Assembly: GCF_024979255.1 (NCBI RefSeq)
Contig: NZ_JANLCN010000015.1
Location: 1 to 64,000 of the forward strand
DNA from: Herbiconiux moechotypicola
GTDB taxonomy: Bacteria; Actinomycetota; Actinomycetes; Actinomycetales; Microbacteriaceae
Direction of reading: 5' to 3'
Length of the DNA: 64,000 nt
A model generated the notes under the pieces. The model had not been told where the DNA came from and made no database searches. It worked only from the letters and a program-made list of their open reading frames with translations. Below, in pieces: positions 34,467 through 43,115 of the stretch (the first letter of the stretch is position 1; every line of letters starts with the position of its first letter). A program made the position numbers and the translations under genes.

Positions 34467-35843
34467 ATGCCGGCTCCGTGGACCATCGGCATGTTCCAGA
34501 CGGCGGGTCTCATGGGCACCTGGCAGCTGCCGGAGAACCGGTCGACGAGCTTTCTCGAGCTCGGTCACTGGCTCGCGATGGCGCGGTCGCTCGACGCCGC
34601 AGGGGTCGACTTCCTCTTCTTCGCCGACGACTACGGCTACCCGCTGATCGACGGGGCGCTGCCGGCGCAGGCGATGCGGGGCGGCATCTCGTTTCCGCGG
34701 GCGGATCCGATGGCGATCCTGCCCGCCCTCGCCGCCGTCACCGAGCGGCTGGGGCTCGTGGTCACGCTGTCCACCACCGTGGAGAAGCCGCCGATGGTCG
34801 CGCGGAAACTCGCCACCCTCGACCACCTCACCGGCGGCCGGATCGGCTGGAACATCGTCACGGGAGCGGGCCAGAACGCCTCCACCCGGCTCTTCGGCGA
34901 GGCGATGACGCCGCACGATGAGCGGTACTCGATCGCCGACGACCACGTCGACCTCACCCTGAAGCTCTGGGAGGGCAGCTGGGACGACGACGGGTTGGTC
35001 GTCGACCGCGAGGCCAATCTGTACGCCGACCCGGAACGGGTACGCGAGATCCACCACCGGGGGTCGCACTTCTCGGCCGACGGCATCCTCACCACACCGC
35101 CCGGTCCCCAGCGCACACCGGCGCTGTTCCAGGCCGGAGCCTCGGAGCGGGGGCGTGAGCTCGCCGCGAAGTACGCCGAGGGGGTGTTCATCGCGGCCGA
35201 GGTGCCTGCCATGCGCGCGCAGATCGCCGACATCCGGCGGCGCGCCGCGGAGAACGGGCGAGACCCGGAGGCCGTGAAGTGCCTCATCGCGGGCACCATC
35301 TTCGTGGCCGAGACGGGCGCCGGGGCCCAGGAGCTGCGTCGCCGCACCGAGTCGGTGCGCAGCCTCGCCGACGCCGCGGTGCAGTACGCGTTCTTCACGG
35401 GCCTCGACCTCTCGCGGATGGACCCCGACCGGCCGCTCGAGGCGAGCGCCGCGCTCACCGAGACCGGGCGCACCAACGTCGAGCGGTTCCTCGGGCCGGG
35501 CGCGCCGACGGTGCGCCAGATCCTCGAGGAGTTCCAGCGCAACAGCGTCATGGGCTCGCCGCTGATCGGAGACCCCCGCGAGATCGCCGATCGGGCCGAG
35601 GCCGTGATGGCCGAGACCGGGGCCGACGGGTTCCTGGTGCAGCCCGACGCGTTCGGGGTGTTCGACTCGTTCGTCGAGCTGGTGCTGCCGGAGTTCCGGC
35701 GGCGCGGCCTCGTGGCGCCCGTGCCGGCGGCGGACGAACCCGTGCTCACGCTGCGCGAGCGCCTGGGTGGCGGCCCGCACCTCGACCCCGCGCATCCGGG
35801 GGCCGCTCATCGCGTGCCCTCGCGCGTCGCGATCGCGACGTGA
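34467..35843 (+). CDS. LLM-class flavin-dependent monooxygenase 3
   Basis: A 458-residue NtaA/SnaA/DszA-type monooxygenase. VDFLFFADDYGYPLI, LATLDHLTGGRIGWNIVTGA, HDERYSIADDHVDLTLKLWE and GPQRTPALFQAGASERGREL mark the family. GAAGAGGTGG precedes the ATG. Monooxygenase 4 follows after 42 bases on the same strand, and the two are close paralogues (both carry the VDFLFFADxYGYP and GRTNVERFLGP-like segments), suggesting local duplication. The candidate operator at 34414-34431 ties its control to the neighbouring TetR. No flavin reductase gene is visible in the window to supply reduced FMN. Confidence 0.92.
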   Translation: MPAPWTIGMFQTAGLMGTWQLPENRSTSFLELGHWLAMARSLDAAGVDFLFFADDYGYPLIDGALPAQAMRGGISFPRADPMAILPALAAVTERLGLVVTLSTTVEKPPMVARKLATLDHLTGGRIGWNIVTGAGQNASTRLFGEAMTPHDERYSIADDHVDLTLKLWEGSWDDDGLVVDREANLYADPERVREIHHRGSHFSADGILTTPPGPQRTPALFQAGASERGRELAAKYAEGVFIAAEVPAMRAQIADIRRRAAENGRDPEAVKCLIAGTIFVAETGAGAQELRRRTESVRSLADAAVQYAFFTGLDLSRMDPDRPLEASAALTETGRTNVERFLGPGAPTVRQILEEFQRNSVMGSPLIGDPREIADRAEAVMAETGADGFLVQPDAFGVFDSFVELVLPEFRRRGLVAPVPAADEPVLTLRERLGGGPHLDPAHPGAAHRVPSRVAIAT

Positions 35844-35885
35844 TCCCCGTCACGACGACCTGACACACCACGAAGGAGACGCACC

Positions 35886-37250
35886 ATGACGAAGAAGCTG
35901 GCCATCGGCATGTTCCAGGGCGGAGGCGTGCGTCAGAGCTGGAAGATCGCCGGCCGCGAGAACGACCCGAACTTCACCGACCTGGGTTACTGGATCGACC
36001 TGGCGAAGAAGTGCGAGGCGGCGGGCGTCGACTTCCTGTTCTTCGCCGACTCCTACGGTTACCCCACGCTGCACGGCGAGATCGTGCCCACCGCGGTCGA
36101 ACGCAACGTGCAGTTCAGCACGGTCGACCCGCACACGCTCATCGCCGCGCTGGCGGCGGTGACGACCAAGCTCGGGCTCGTCACCACCACGTCGACCATG
36201 GTGGAGGCCCCGCCCGCCCTCACCCGCCAGTACCGGTCTCTCGACCACTTCTCGGCGGGACGCGTGGGATGGAACATCGTGACGGGGTCGGCGCAGGCGG
36301 CTTCGGCGATGCTGTTCGGAGAAGACCTCATGCCGCACGACGAGCGGTACGCGAAGGCGGCCGAGCACGTGGAGCTGTCGCTGAAGTTCTGGGAGGGATG
36401 CTGGGAACCCGACGCCCTGGTGCGCGACGGGGCGAACGGCGTGTGGGCCGACCCCGCCAAGGTGCACGAGATCGTGCACGACGGCACCTACTTCAAGGCC
36501 AAGGGGGTGCTCGTCACGCCGCCGAGCCCGCAGGTGACGCCCGTGCTCTTCCAGGCCGGTGCCTCGAGCGCCGGCCGGGCCCTCGCGGCGCGCTACGCCG
36601 AGGCGGTCTTCCTCGCCGCGGAGTCGAAGGCACTGGCGGCGCAGATCGCCGACATCCGCCGGCTCGCGGTGGAGAACGGGCGTGGGGCGGATGCGGTGAA
36701 GTGCCTCATCGCCGGCACCTTCCGGGTGGCCGACAGCCGCGCCCAGGCGGAGGCGGAGCACCAGGCGATCATCGACCGCATCTCGCTCGAGCACGCCGCC
36801 ACCCTCTACGCCTACTTCACCGGAATCGACCTGCTCTCGCTCGACCTCGACAAGCCCATTCCCGAGAGCGCGGCGAACGGCGACAACGGGCGCACCAACA
36901 TCGAGCGCTTCCTCGGCCCCGACGCGCCCACGGTGCGCGAGGTGCTCGAGGAGTTCCGGGCCAACGGCGTGATGGGCAAGCCGTTCCTCGGCACACCGGA
37001 GGAGATCGCCGACCAGGCCGAGGCGATGATCGAGGAGACCGGTGCCGACGGCTTCCTGGTGCAGCCCGAGTTCGACGGCGGGCACGACCTCTTCTTCGGC
37101 CGGGTGATGCCGGAGCTGCGGCGGCGTGGGCTGCTGAAAGACGAGCTCGAGGGGGCGACGCTGCGCGAGCACCTGTTCGGAGAAGGGTCGGTGCTGCTGC
37201 CGGAGAGCCACCCGGGAGCGGGGTTCCGCGCCGCGAACGCGCTGGTGTAG
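35886..37250 (+). CDS. LLM-class flavin-dependent monooxygenase 4
   Basis: A 454-residue paralogue of monooxygenase 3, beginning MTKKLAIGMFQGGGVRQSWK. VDFLFFADSYGYPTLHGEI, YRSLDHFSAGRVGWNIVTGS, HDERYAKAAEHVELSLKFWE and SPQVTPVLFQAGASSAGRAL identify the family. GAAGGAG lies seven bases before the ATG. It is the last gene of the TetR-side unit. Two oxygenases acting in sequence, or on different substrates, would both require reduced flavin from elsewhere in the genome. Confidence 0.92.
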   Translation: MTKKLAIGMFQGGGVRQSWKIAGRENDPNFTDLGYWIDLAKKCEAAGVDFLFFADSYGYPTLHGEIVPTAVERNVQFSTVDPHTLIAALAAVTTKLGLVTTTSTMVEAPPALTRQYRSLDHFSAGRVGWNIVTGSAQAASAMLFGEDLMPHDERYAKAAEHVELSLKFWEGCWEPDALVRDGANGVWADPAKVHEIVHDGTYFKAKGVLVTPPSPQVTPVLFQAGASSAGRALAARYAEAVFLAAESKALAAQIADIRRLAVENGRGADAVKCLIAGTFRVADSRAQAEAEHQAIIDRISLEHAATLYAYFTGIDLLSLDLDKPIPESAANGDNGRTNIERFLGPDAPTVREVLEEFRANGVMGKPFLGTPEEIADQAEAMIEETGADGFLVQPEFDGGHDLFFGRVMPELRRRGLLKDELEGATLREHLFGEGSVLLPESHPGAGFRAANALV

Positions 37251-37310
37251 CCGGTGCGGTGGCCGACTGGCTTCGTGGCCGACCGGCGCTCTGTGTCGTA
37301 GCCTGGCGGT

Positions 37311-38816
37311 GTGACGGGGGTCGCGACGGGCGCACCGGCGGGGTCGCGCATCCTGCCGCGGTTCGCGCGCCTGCCCGTGCTCTCGGCGGCGGGTGCGCTC
37401 GCCCTGGTGCTCGCGCTCACGGCCGGAGGCTACGGGTACCACCGTGATGAGCTCTACTTCAGGATGCTCGAGCCGGCCTGGGGCTACCTCGACCAGCCGC
37501 CCCTCACACCCCTGCTGGCCAAGCTGAGCACGCTGATCGCCGACGAGCCCTGGGCGTTGCGGCTGTGGCCGCTGCTGTTCGCGGTGGCATCCGTCGCGGT
37601 GGTGGCTCTCCTCGCCCGAGAACTCGGCGGTGGGGCCTTCGCGCAGGGGCTCGCCGCGTGGGGGTACGCCTTCGGGTCGTTCACGCTCACCTTCGGTCAC
37701 GCCCTCTTCACGGCGTCGCTCGACCTGCTCGTGTGGCCGCTCGTGGTGCTGGCCGTGCTGCGGGCGCTCCGAGGCTGGCCGGAGCCCGCGCAGCCCTGGT
37801 GGTGGCTCGTGGCCGGAGCGATCGTGGGGCTCAGCCTCGACAACAAGCTGCTGGTCGCGCTGCTGCTGCTCTCGCTCGCCGCGGGCATCCTCGTCGCCGG
37901 GCCCCGCGGCGTGCTGCGCACACGCTGGCCCTACCTCGGGGTCGCGGTCATGTTCGTGCTCGGCGCCCCCGCCCTGGTCTACCAGGCGCTGAACGGATGG
38001 CCGCAGCTCGCGATGGGCGGTGCGCTCTCGAGCGGCAACGCCGGCGAGGTGCGGGTGCTGATGTGGCCGTTCCTCGCGCTGCTGCTCGGGCCGCTGCTGG
38101 TGCCCATCTGGGTGGCCGGCCTCGTCGGGCTGCTCCGCCGTGCGGCCTGGCGTTCTGCGCGCTTCCTGGCGGTCGCCTTCGGTGTGCTGCTGGTGCTGGT
38201 GGCGATCGCGGGGGCGCAGTTCTACTACCCCTACGGGCTGCTGGTGTGCGTGTACGCGGCCGGATGCGTCGTGGTCGCCGACTGGGCGGGGTCGTGGCCG
38301 GGGCGGAGGCTGCGGCGGGTGCTCCTGGTTGCGGCCGTTGCGGTGAACTCCGTGGTGAGCGCCGTCATCTCCCTGCCGATCGTGCCGGTCGACGTGCTCG
38401 GGGCCACGCCCATCCCGGCGATGAACCAGTCGGTCGCCGACCAGGTCGGGTGGCCCGCCTACGTCGCGCAGGTGGAGCGTGCCGCCCTCGACTCCGGAGC
38501 CGACGTCGTGATCGCGAGCAACTACGGCGAGGCGGGCGCGCTCGACCGGTACGGGGGTGATGCGCTCCCGCCCGTTGTGAGCGGGCACAACGCCCTGGCC
38601 GCGGCCAGACGCCCGGCGGCCGACGCCGAGGCGGCGGTCGTCGTCGGTGGTCAGTTCGAGCGGGTGCGAGATCTGTTCGCCCGCTGCGCCGTCGTCGACG
38701 AGCTCGACTCGGGTCTCGGCGTCGACAACGAGGAGCAGGGCGAGCCGATGGCCGTCTGCTCCGGCCCCGTGCGCCCGTGGGCCGAGCTCTGGCCTTCGTT
38801 CGCCCACCTGAACTGA
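37311..38816 (+). CDS. GT39-like membrane glycosyltransferase
   Basis: A 501-residue polytopic protein of the ArnT/dolichyl-phosphate-mannose mannosyltransferase type. The first outside loop has GYHRDELYFRML with the Asp-Glu pair of the catalytic site, followed by WGYLDQPPLTPLLAKLST, then about ten membrane spans to residue 360 and an exported C-terminal domain of about 130 residues. Such proteins transfer sugar from a polyprenyl-phosphate donor to lipids, wall polymers or proteins on the outer face. TAGCCT lies six bases before the GTG (37299-37304), so the message is probably leaderless. Acceptor unknown. Confidence 0.8.
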   Translation: MTGVATGAPAGSRILPRFARLPVLSAAGALALVLALTAGGYGYHRDELYFRMLEPAWGYLDQPPLTPLLAKLSTLIADEPWALRLWPLLFAVASVAVVALLARELGGGAFAQGLAAWGYAFGSFTLTFGHALFTASLDLLVWPLVVLAVLRALRGWPEPAQPWWWLVAGAIVGLSLDNKLLVALLLLSLAAGILVAGPRGVLRTRWPYLGVAVMFVLGAPALVYQALNGWPQLAMGGALSSGNAGEVRVLMWPFLALLLGPLLVPIWVAGLVGLLRRAAWRSARFLAVAFGVLLVLVAIAGAQFYYPYGLLVCVYAAGCVVVADWAGSWPGRRLRRVLLVAAVAVNSVVSAVISLPIVPVDVLGATPIPAMNQSVADQVGWPAYVAQVERAALDSGADVVIASNYGEAGALDRYGGDALPPVVSGHNALAAARRPAADAEAAVVVGGQFERVRDLFARCAVVDELDSGLGVDNEEQGEPMAVCSGPVRPWAELWPSFAHLN

Positions 38817-38828
38817 GCCAGGTTCAGG
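38807..38828. terminator. Short hairpin spanning two convergent stop codons
   Basis: CCTGAAC (38807-38813) pairs with GTTCAGG (38822-38828) around an eight-base loop. It includes the stop codons of both the GT39-like gene and the convergent hydrolase. The stem is only seven pairs, so its strength is uncertain. Confidence 0.4.
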
Positions 38829-39612
38829 GTCGGGGCGCGCCGGCTGCCGCCACATGTCGGAGTATGCCGGGCACGATGACGTCCCAGCTCGGCGGAGGCG
38901 GGAACTGGTGGCCAAGCCCGGGCACCTCGAGCAGGCGGGCACCGCGAATGCGCCGGGCGAGCGAACGCCCGTGCTCGAGGGGGAACAGGGGGTCTTCGGT
39001 GCCGTGCACCACGAGCGTCGGGGCCACGACACGGGCCAGCCGGGGGCGTTCGCTCTCGCTGCCCCCGAGCATCCCGTGGTTGCCGGCGGCGGCGAGGTCG
39101 ACCGAGCGGTCGAAGACGGAGTCGGAGATGGCCCGGAGGCGGTCGACGTCGATCGGGAGGGTGCCGCCGAAGGCCCGCTCGTCGGCGAGGGCGGCGCGGA
39201 ACGCGGATTCCCGGTCTGCCGGAGCCGGCCGCTCCGCGAGCACCTCGAAGTACTCCTCGAGCTCGGGGGTGATGCCGGGCAGCTCTTCCGCCGGATCGGA
39301 CGGGTCGATCGCCGTGGTCGACAGCAGCGTCAGCGAGGCCACGCTGCCGGGATGCTCGGCCGCGAGCTGCTGGGCGAGCGCTCCGCCCATCGACAGGCCC
39401 GCCACGTGGGCGGGGCCGCGGCCGAGCACGGCGACCAGTCCGCGCAGGTCGGCGACCAGGTCGTCTCCGCCGTAGTCCGGGCTCCCGGGTGGCCGGGTGG
39501 TGGACTCGCCGGTGTCACGCAGGTCGTAGCGCACCACGCGGTGGCCCCTGCTGGAGAGCGCGGAGCAGAAGCCCGGGTCCCACCAGTCCGAAGCCGACGA
39601 CGCCCCGGGCAC
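38824..39612 (-). CDS. Alpha/beta hydrolase, start codon uncertain
   Basis: At least 262 residues of an alpha/beta hydrolase: PGASSASDWWDPGF (oxyanion region), YDLRDTGESTT, nucleophile elbow GLSMGGALAQQLA, acid in LVVHGTEDPLFPLEHG and His in VPGLGHQFPPP. Only GTG at 39612 is available as a standard start, but it lies inside the first core strand (IVLVPGAS). Family-like sequence (GVNGVDLSVEIFSNEG) continues upstream in the same frame to about 39717, eight bases from the stop of the DUF805 gene, with no ATG, GTG or TTG in frame. So the true start is non-standard, or there is an error or a decayed start. Substrate unknown. Confidence 0.75.
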   Translation of the reverse strand: MPGASSASDWWDPGFCSALSSRGHRVVRYDLRDTGESTTRPPGSPDYGGDDLVADLRGLVAVLGRGPAHVAGLSMGGALAQQLAAEHPGSVASLTLLSTTAIDPSDPAEELPGITPELEEYFEVLAERPAPADRESAFRAALADERAFGGTLPIDVDRLRAISDSVFDRSVDLAAAGNHGMLGGSESERPRLARVVAPTLVVHGTEDPLFPLEHGRSLARRIRGARLLEVPGLGHQFPPPPSWDVIVPGILRHVAAAGAPRP

Positions 39613-39724
39613 CAGAACGATGTCGCCCGCGGGGCCGCCGCGCGGCGCATCCGGACCCTCGTTCGAGAAGATCTCGACCGAGAGGTCGACGCCGTTGACC
39701 CCGACCCGGTGGTGGATGCTCGGG

Positions 39725-40168
39725 CTAGCGGTCGAAGCGGGCTCCGGCGGGCACGGGTGCGAGGAGGGTGAAGACGAGCAGGATGATGCCGCCGACGAAG
39801 GGCACGAAACCGATGAAGATCCAGCCGGCGCTCCGGTCGGTGTCGTGCAGGCGCCGGGCGAGCAGGGCCAGCGAGGGCACGATCACGGCCAGCGCCCAGA
39901 GGCCCCAGAGCACGAAGATCACGACGGCTCCGGCGCTCGGCGTGGCGTAGGTACCGTCGAGCTGCATGCCATAGCCGCCGAGGGTGAAGGCGAGGATGTT
40001 GAACACCGTGTTCACGATCACCGAGATGAGGTACCACCACCAGTACTCGCTGCGGCTGGCCCGGCCCGAGAAGGTGCCGTACTTCGTGAAGAACCGGGTG
40101 AACGCGGCTCCGATGGGAGCGTTGTAGTACGGTGCGTCGAGCGGCACGGCGGTGGCTGGCACGGTCAT
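39725..40168 (-). CDS. DUF805 membrane protein
   Basis: A 147-residue protein with the DUF805 layout: cytoplasmic N terminus containing FFTKYGTFSGRASRSEYWWW, then about four membrane spans, and the conserved LALLARRLHDTDRSAGW between the third and fourth. Family function is unknown; members are inner-membrane proteins. GGGGGAG lies seven bases before the ATG. The hydrolase gene follows almost directly on the same strand. Confidence 0.88.
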   Translation of the reverse strand: MTVPATAVPLDAPYYNAPIGAAFTRFFTKYGTFSGRASRSEYWWWYLISVIVNTVFNILAFTLGGYGMQLDGTYATPSAGAVVIFVLWGLWALAVIVPSLALLARRLHDTDRSAGWIFIGFVPFVGGIILLVFTLLAPVPAGARFDR

Positions 40169-40203
40169 CTGATCTCCCCCTGGAGTGTGTCGTTGCTCGG
40201 AGG

Positions 40204-41805
40204 CTACCAGGCCTGCTGGATGAGCGCTGCCACCGCGCCGACGTCGTCGTTGGCGCTGAACACGCCGACGGCGTCGTCGAAGAAGCCCTGGTTGACGGCG
40301 ATCGTGAAGGCCAGGTGCCGCCCGTCCTCCGAGTCCATCACGCCGCCGAGCGCCTTCGTCACCAGGCGGTAGCGATCGTTGAAGGCGTCGTAGCCGAGCA
40401 GGGTTCCGGTCTTGGCGAACACCTTGCCCGCGGCCGGGCTGTCAGACGCGACGTCGGCGAGCGAGCCGTCGACGCCCAGGATCGGAAGGGTGTCGCGCCA
40501 CCGCTCGGCGTCGGGGCGCTCGGCCAGGAGGGTCTGGATCTGCACGGCGTTCTCGGGTGTGATGACGTTCCCGTCGAGCCCCGACCCGTCGACGAGGGAG
40601 GCGCCGAGCACGTCGAGCCCCGCCTCCTTCCAGATGCGGTTCTCCTCGGCCATGCCGTCGTCGCAGTCGTCGGAACCCGCCTGCACCGCGAGCCGGCACA
40701 CCAGGGTCTGGGCGCCGCGGTTGTAGCTGATCTTCATCACGTAGGTGATCTCCTCACCGAGCGGAAGCGACTCGATCTCGGCGACCGAGGGGAGCGCTTC
40801 GACGTCGGCGAACGCAGGCAGGGCGGCCGTGGAGTTCGTGGCCAGCGGGTCGGTGGTGACGGCCACGCCGGCGCGGCCGAGGGCCTCGATGAAGGCCGTC
40901 CGGGCGAAGGTCGCGGGGTCGTCGAAGGCGTAGACCTTGAGCTGGGGTCCTGCGTCGGCGGCCACCGTGCCCGTGACGGTGAGGGTGCCGTCGGTTCCTT
41001 CGACGGGCGCCGAGATGGCGGTCTCGCCGCCGGCCTCGACGGTCTCGACCTCGCTCACCACGGTCCAGGGAGCCACGGCGGGGGTGAGCGCCGCGGTCGC
41101 GGTCTCGCCCACGGCCCCGGGCGTGATGAGCACGTCGAGGATGTTCTGGTTGATGATGATCGGTGAGATCGGCTGGTTCTCCAGCTCGCCCGAGAACAGG
41201 CGGTCATCGACCAGCACGTCACCGGCCACGCTGTCGATGCCCGCGGCCTTCACCTGGGCGGCCAGCTCGTCGAGCCCGGCGAGCGGGTCTTCGGTGGTGA
41301 GCGTGGCGCCCGGCAGCGGGTTCGCGTCGTTGTGGTCGAGGTTGGTGAAGTCGACGGTGCCGTCGGGCTTCGTGCGACCACCCATCGTGAGGTCGCCCAT
41401 CCCCACCAGCACGAGGTCGCCCGCGAGAGTGCCGTCTGCCACGTCGCCGGTGCGCTTGACCGGGGTGGTGATGGTGTGGTCGGGGCCCCAGGTGAGCCAG
41501 GCCGCACCGGCGCTGTAGGTCTTCACGAAGGAACCGGGCTCCACCATCTTGTCGGCGTCGAGGTCGATGAGCACCTCGCCGGTGTCGATGTCCTTCACCG
41601 AGATGAGCCAGCGCCCGTGGGCGTACTGCGGCTGGTTCATGACCGCGAGAGCGCCCTCGGGCAGGCCGTGCACGTCGGAGTAGGGCACCGGTGCCGCCTG
41701 CGGTTCGGCGGGAGCGCCGGACACGCAGCCCGCGAGCAGGGAGGCCGCGGCGGCCAGCGCCACGACACCGGCCGGGCGGCGGAGGCGGGCGAGGCGGGCG
41801 ATCAC
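40204..41805 (-). CDS. dacB: D-alanyl-D-alanine carboxypeptidase/endopeptidase (PBP4, peptidase S13)
   Basis: A 533-residue penicillin-binding protein that trims or cleaves peptidoglycan cross-links outside the cell. It carries a lipoprotein signal (LLAGC, Cys27). Active-site motifs are SFVK (Ser92, Lys95), SYN in KISYNRGAQTLVC, and KTG in VFAKTGTLLGYD. Between the first two lies the long insertion typical of DacB proteins. A disulfide may join cysteines in VCRL and SDDCDDG. The GTG overlaps the stop of the class C serine hydrolase by four bases (GTGA), so the two envelope enzymes are made together. Confidence 0.9.
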   Translation of the reverse strand: MIARLARLRRPAGVVALAAAASLLAGCVSGAPAEPQAAPVPYSDVHGLPEGALAVMNQPQYAHGRWLISVKDIDTGEVLIDLDADKMVEPGSFVKTYSAGAAWLTWGPDHTITTPVKRTGDVADGTLAGDLVLVGMGDLTMGGRTKPDGTVDFTNLDHNDANPLPGATLTTEDPLAGLDELAAQVKAAGIDSVAGDVLVDDRLFSGELENQPISPIIINQNILDVLITPGAVGETATAALTPAVAPWTVVSEVETVEAGGETAISAPVEGTDGTLTVTGTVAADAGPQLKVYAFDDPATFARTAFIEALGRAGVAVTTDPLATNSTAALPAFADVEALPSVAEIESLPLGEEITYVMKISYNRGAQTLVCRLAVQAGSDDCDDGMAEENRIWKEAGLDVLGASLVDGSGLDGNVITPENAVQIQTLLAERPDAERWRDTLPILGVDGSLADVASDSPAAGKVFAKTGTLLGYDAFNDRYRLVTKALGGVMDSEDGRHLAFTIAVNQGFFDDAVGVFSANDDVGAVAALIQQAW

Positions 41806-43019
41806 AGCACGCCCTGCGCGGTCAGCACCTCGGCCAGGCGGCGGAAGGTCTGGTCGGCGGGATGCGCGTCGTCGACGTCGGACTCGTTCATGAACACCAC
41901 GATGCTCGCCCCGCTCTCGGACTGATGGAAGACCGCCGCCGTGAAGCCGACGCCCTCGCCGTTGTGACCCCACCAGCCGGCGGTCTCGCCCATCCCGAGG
42001 GCATAGCGGTCGTAAGGAGGCCCCGCGTCCAGCGGTGCGCCTTCCTGTCGCTCCGCCTGGGTCTCCGGCGTGAGGAGGGTTCCGTCGCCGAGCGTGTCGG
42101 CCCACACCCGGGAATCGTCGAGGGTGGAGAACATCGCGCCTGCCGCACCGAGGATCGACGGGTTCTGATCCTGCGCCTCCGGCCCCGTGGCACCCGGCTG
42201 GTAGCCGGTCGGATGCGGGCCGGTCCAGTCCGCCACGTCGACGATGTAGTGGGTGCCGGTCTGGCCGAGCGGGTCGAGGATGCGTTCCTGCAGCACCTGG
42301 TCGTAGTCCGCTCCGGTGACCTTCTCGATCACCGCGCCGAGCAGATTGGTGTTGGCGTTGGTGTAGACCTTGGCGGTACCCGGCTCGAACTGCGCGGGCA
42401 GGCCGAGCATGAAGCCGTTGAGCTCGTCGATCGTGTAGATCTTCGTGGTGTCCTGGCTGAAGTCGGCGAGGAACGCGTCGTTCGTGTAATCGGCGTTGCC
42501 GCTGGACATGTCGGCGAGCTGGCGGATGGTGATGCGGTCGCCGTCGGTGACTCCCTCGACGTACTGGTCGATGGTGTCGTCGAGGCTCAGCTTGCCCTCG
42601 TCGACGAGCTGGAGGATGAGGGTGACGGTGTACGACTTCGTCACGCTGCGCAGGGGCCAGCTCATCTCGGTGGTGACGGGCACGTTCCCGGCGATGTCGG
42701 CCAGGCCCGACGCGGTGGTCCACGACCCCACCCCGGGTATCCACACGCCCACGGCGGCTCCCGGCACGGAGTACTCTGCCATCGTCGACTCGAGGGTGCT
42801 CTGCAGTTCGCTCTGCAGCTCGGCGGGCAGCTCGCCCTCCGGGGCCGCGGGACGGGTGGGCTCGGGCACGGCGGCGGCCTCATCGGAGACCCCGGCGGGT
42901 GCAGCGGTCGAGGTGGTGGTGCCGCCGCCCGCCGAGCAGCCGGCGAGCAGCAGCCCTCCGGCCGCGATCACCGCGAGCGCCCCCATCGTCTTCGATCGCC
43001 GAACCGTCAACCTCGCCAT
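41802..43019 (-). CDS. Class C beta-lactamase-like serine hydrolase, lipoprotein
   Basis: A 405-residue serine hydrolase anchored by a lipobox (LLAGC, Cys28). SxxK is SVTK in PLRSVTKSYTV, YxN is YTN in KVYTNANTNLLG, and the third motif HNG is in WWGHNGEGVGF, as in beta-lactamase/DD-peptidase family proteins (PF00144). It is more likely a D-Ala peptidase or esterase than a drug-resistance enzyme. GAGGG lies six bases before the ATG. It is translationally coupled to dacB, which supports a wall-remodelling role. Confidence 0.88.
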   Translation of the reverse strand: MARLTVRRSKTMGALAVIAAGGLLLAGCSAGGGTTTSTAAPAGVSDEAAAVPEPTRPAAPEGELPAELQSELQSTLESTMAEYSVPGAAVGVWIPGVGSWTTASGLADIAGNVPVTTEMSWPLRSVTKSYTVTLILQLVDEGKLSLDDTIDQYVEGVTDGDRITIRQLADMSSGNADYTNDAFLADFSQDTTKIYTIDELNGFMLGLPAQFEPGTAKVYTNANTNLLGAVIEKVTGADYDQVLQERILDPLGQTGTHYIVDVADWTGPHPTGYQPGATGPEAQDQNPSILGAAGAMFSTLDDSRVWADTLGDGTLLTPETQAERQEGAPLDAGPPYDRYALGMGETAGWWGHNGEGVGFTAAVFHQSESGASIVVFMNESDVDDAHPADQTFRRLAEVLTAQGVL

Positions 43020-43115
43020 GTGCAACCCTCGCTGTCGTGGGCGCGCACCTGACCGGTCACGCACCTCTGAGGTCATGCTCCCAAGTCGGTCGTCGCACTC
43101 GCAAGGGACCTAGGT

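Noticed and set aside
26745-37250. Genomic island by horizontal transfer
   Set aside because: No integrase, tRNA, direct-repeat ends or change in base composition can be seen at the edges.
35850-39032. Open antisense frame of 1060 codons
   Set aside because: It lies opposite four well-recognised genes, has no domain, and its His/Arg/Gly-rich composition is the usual by-product of high-GC third positions.
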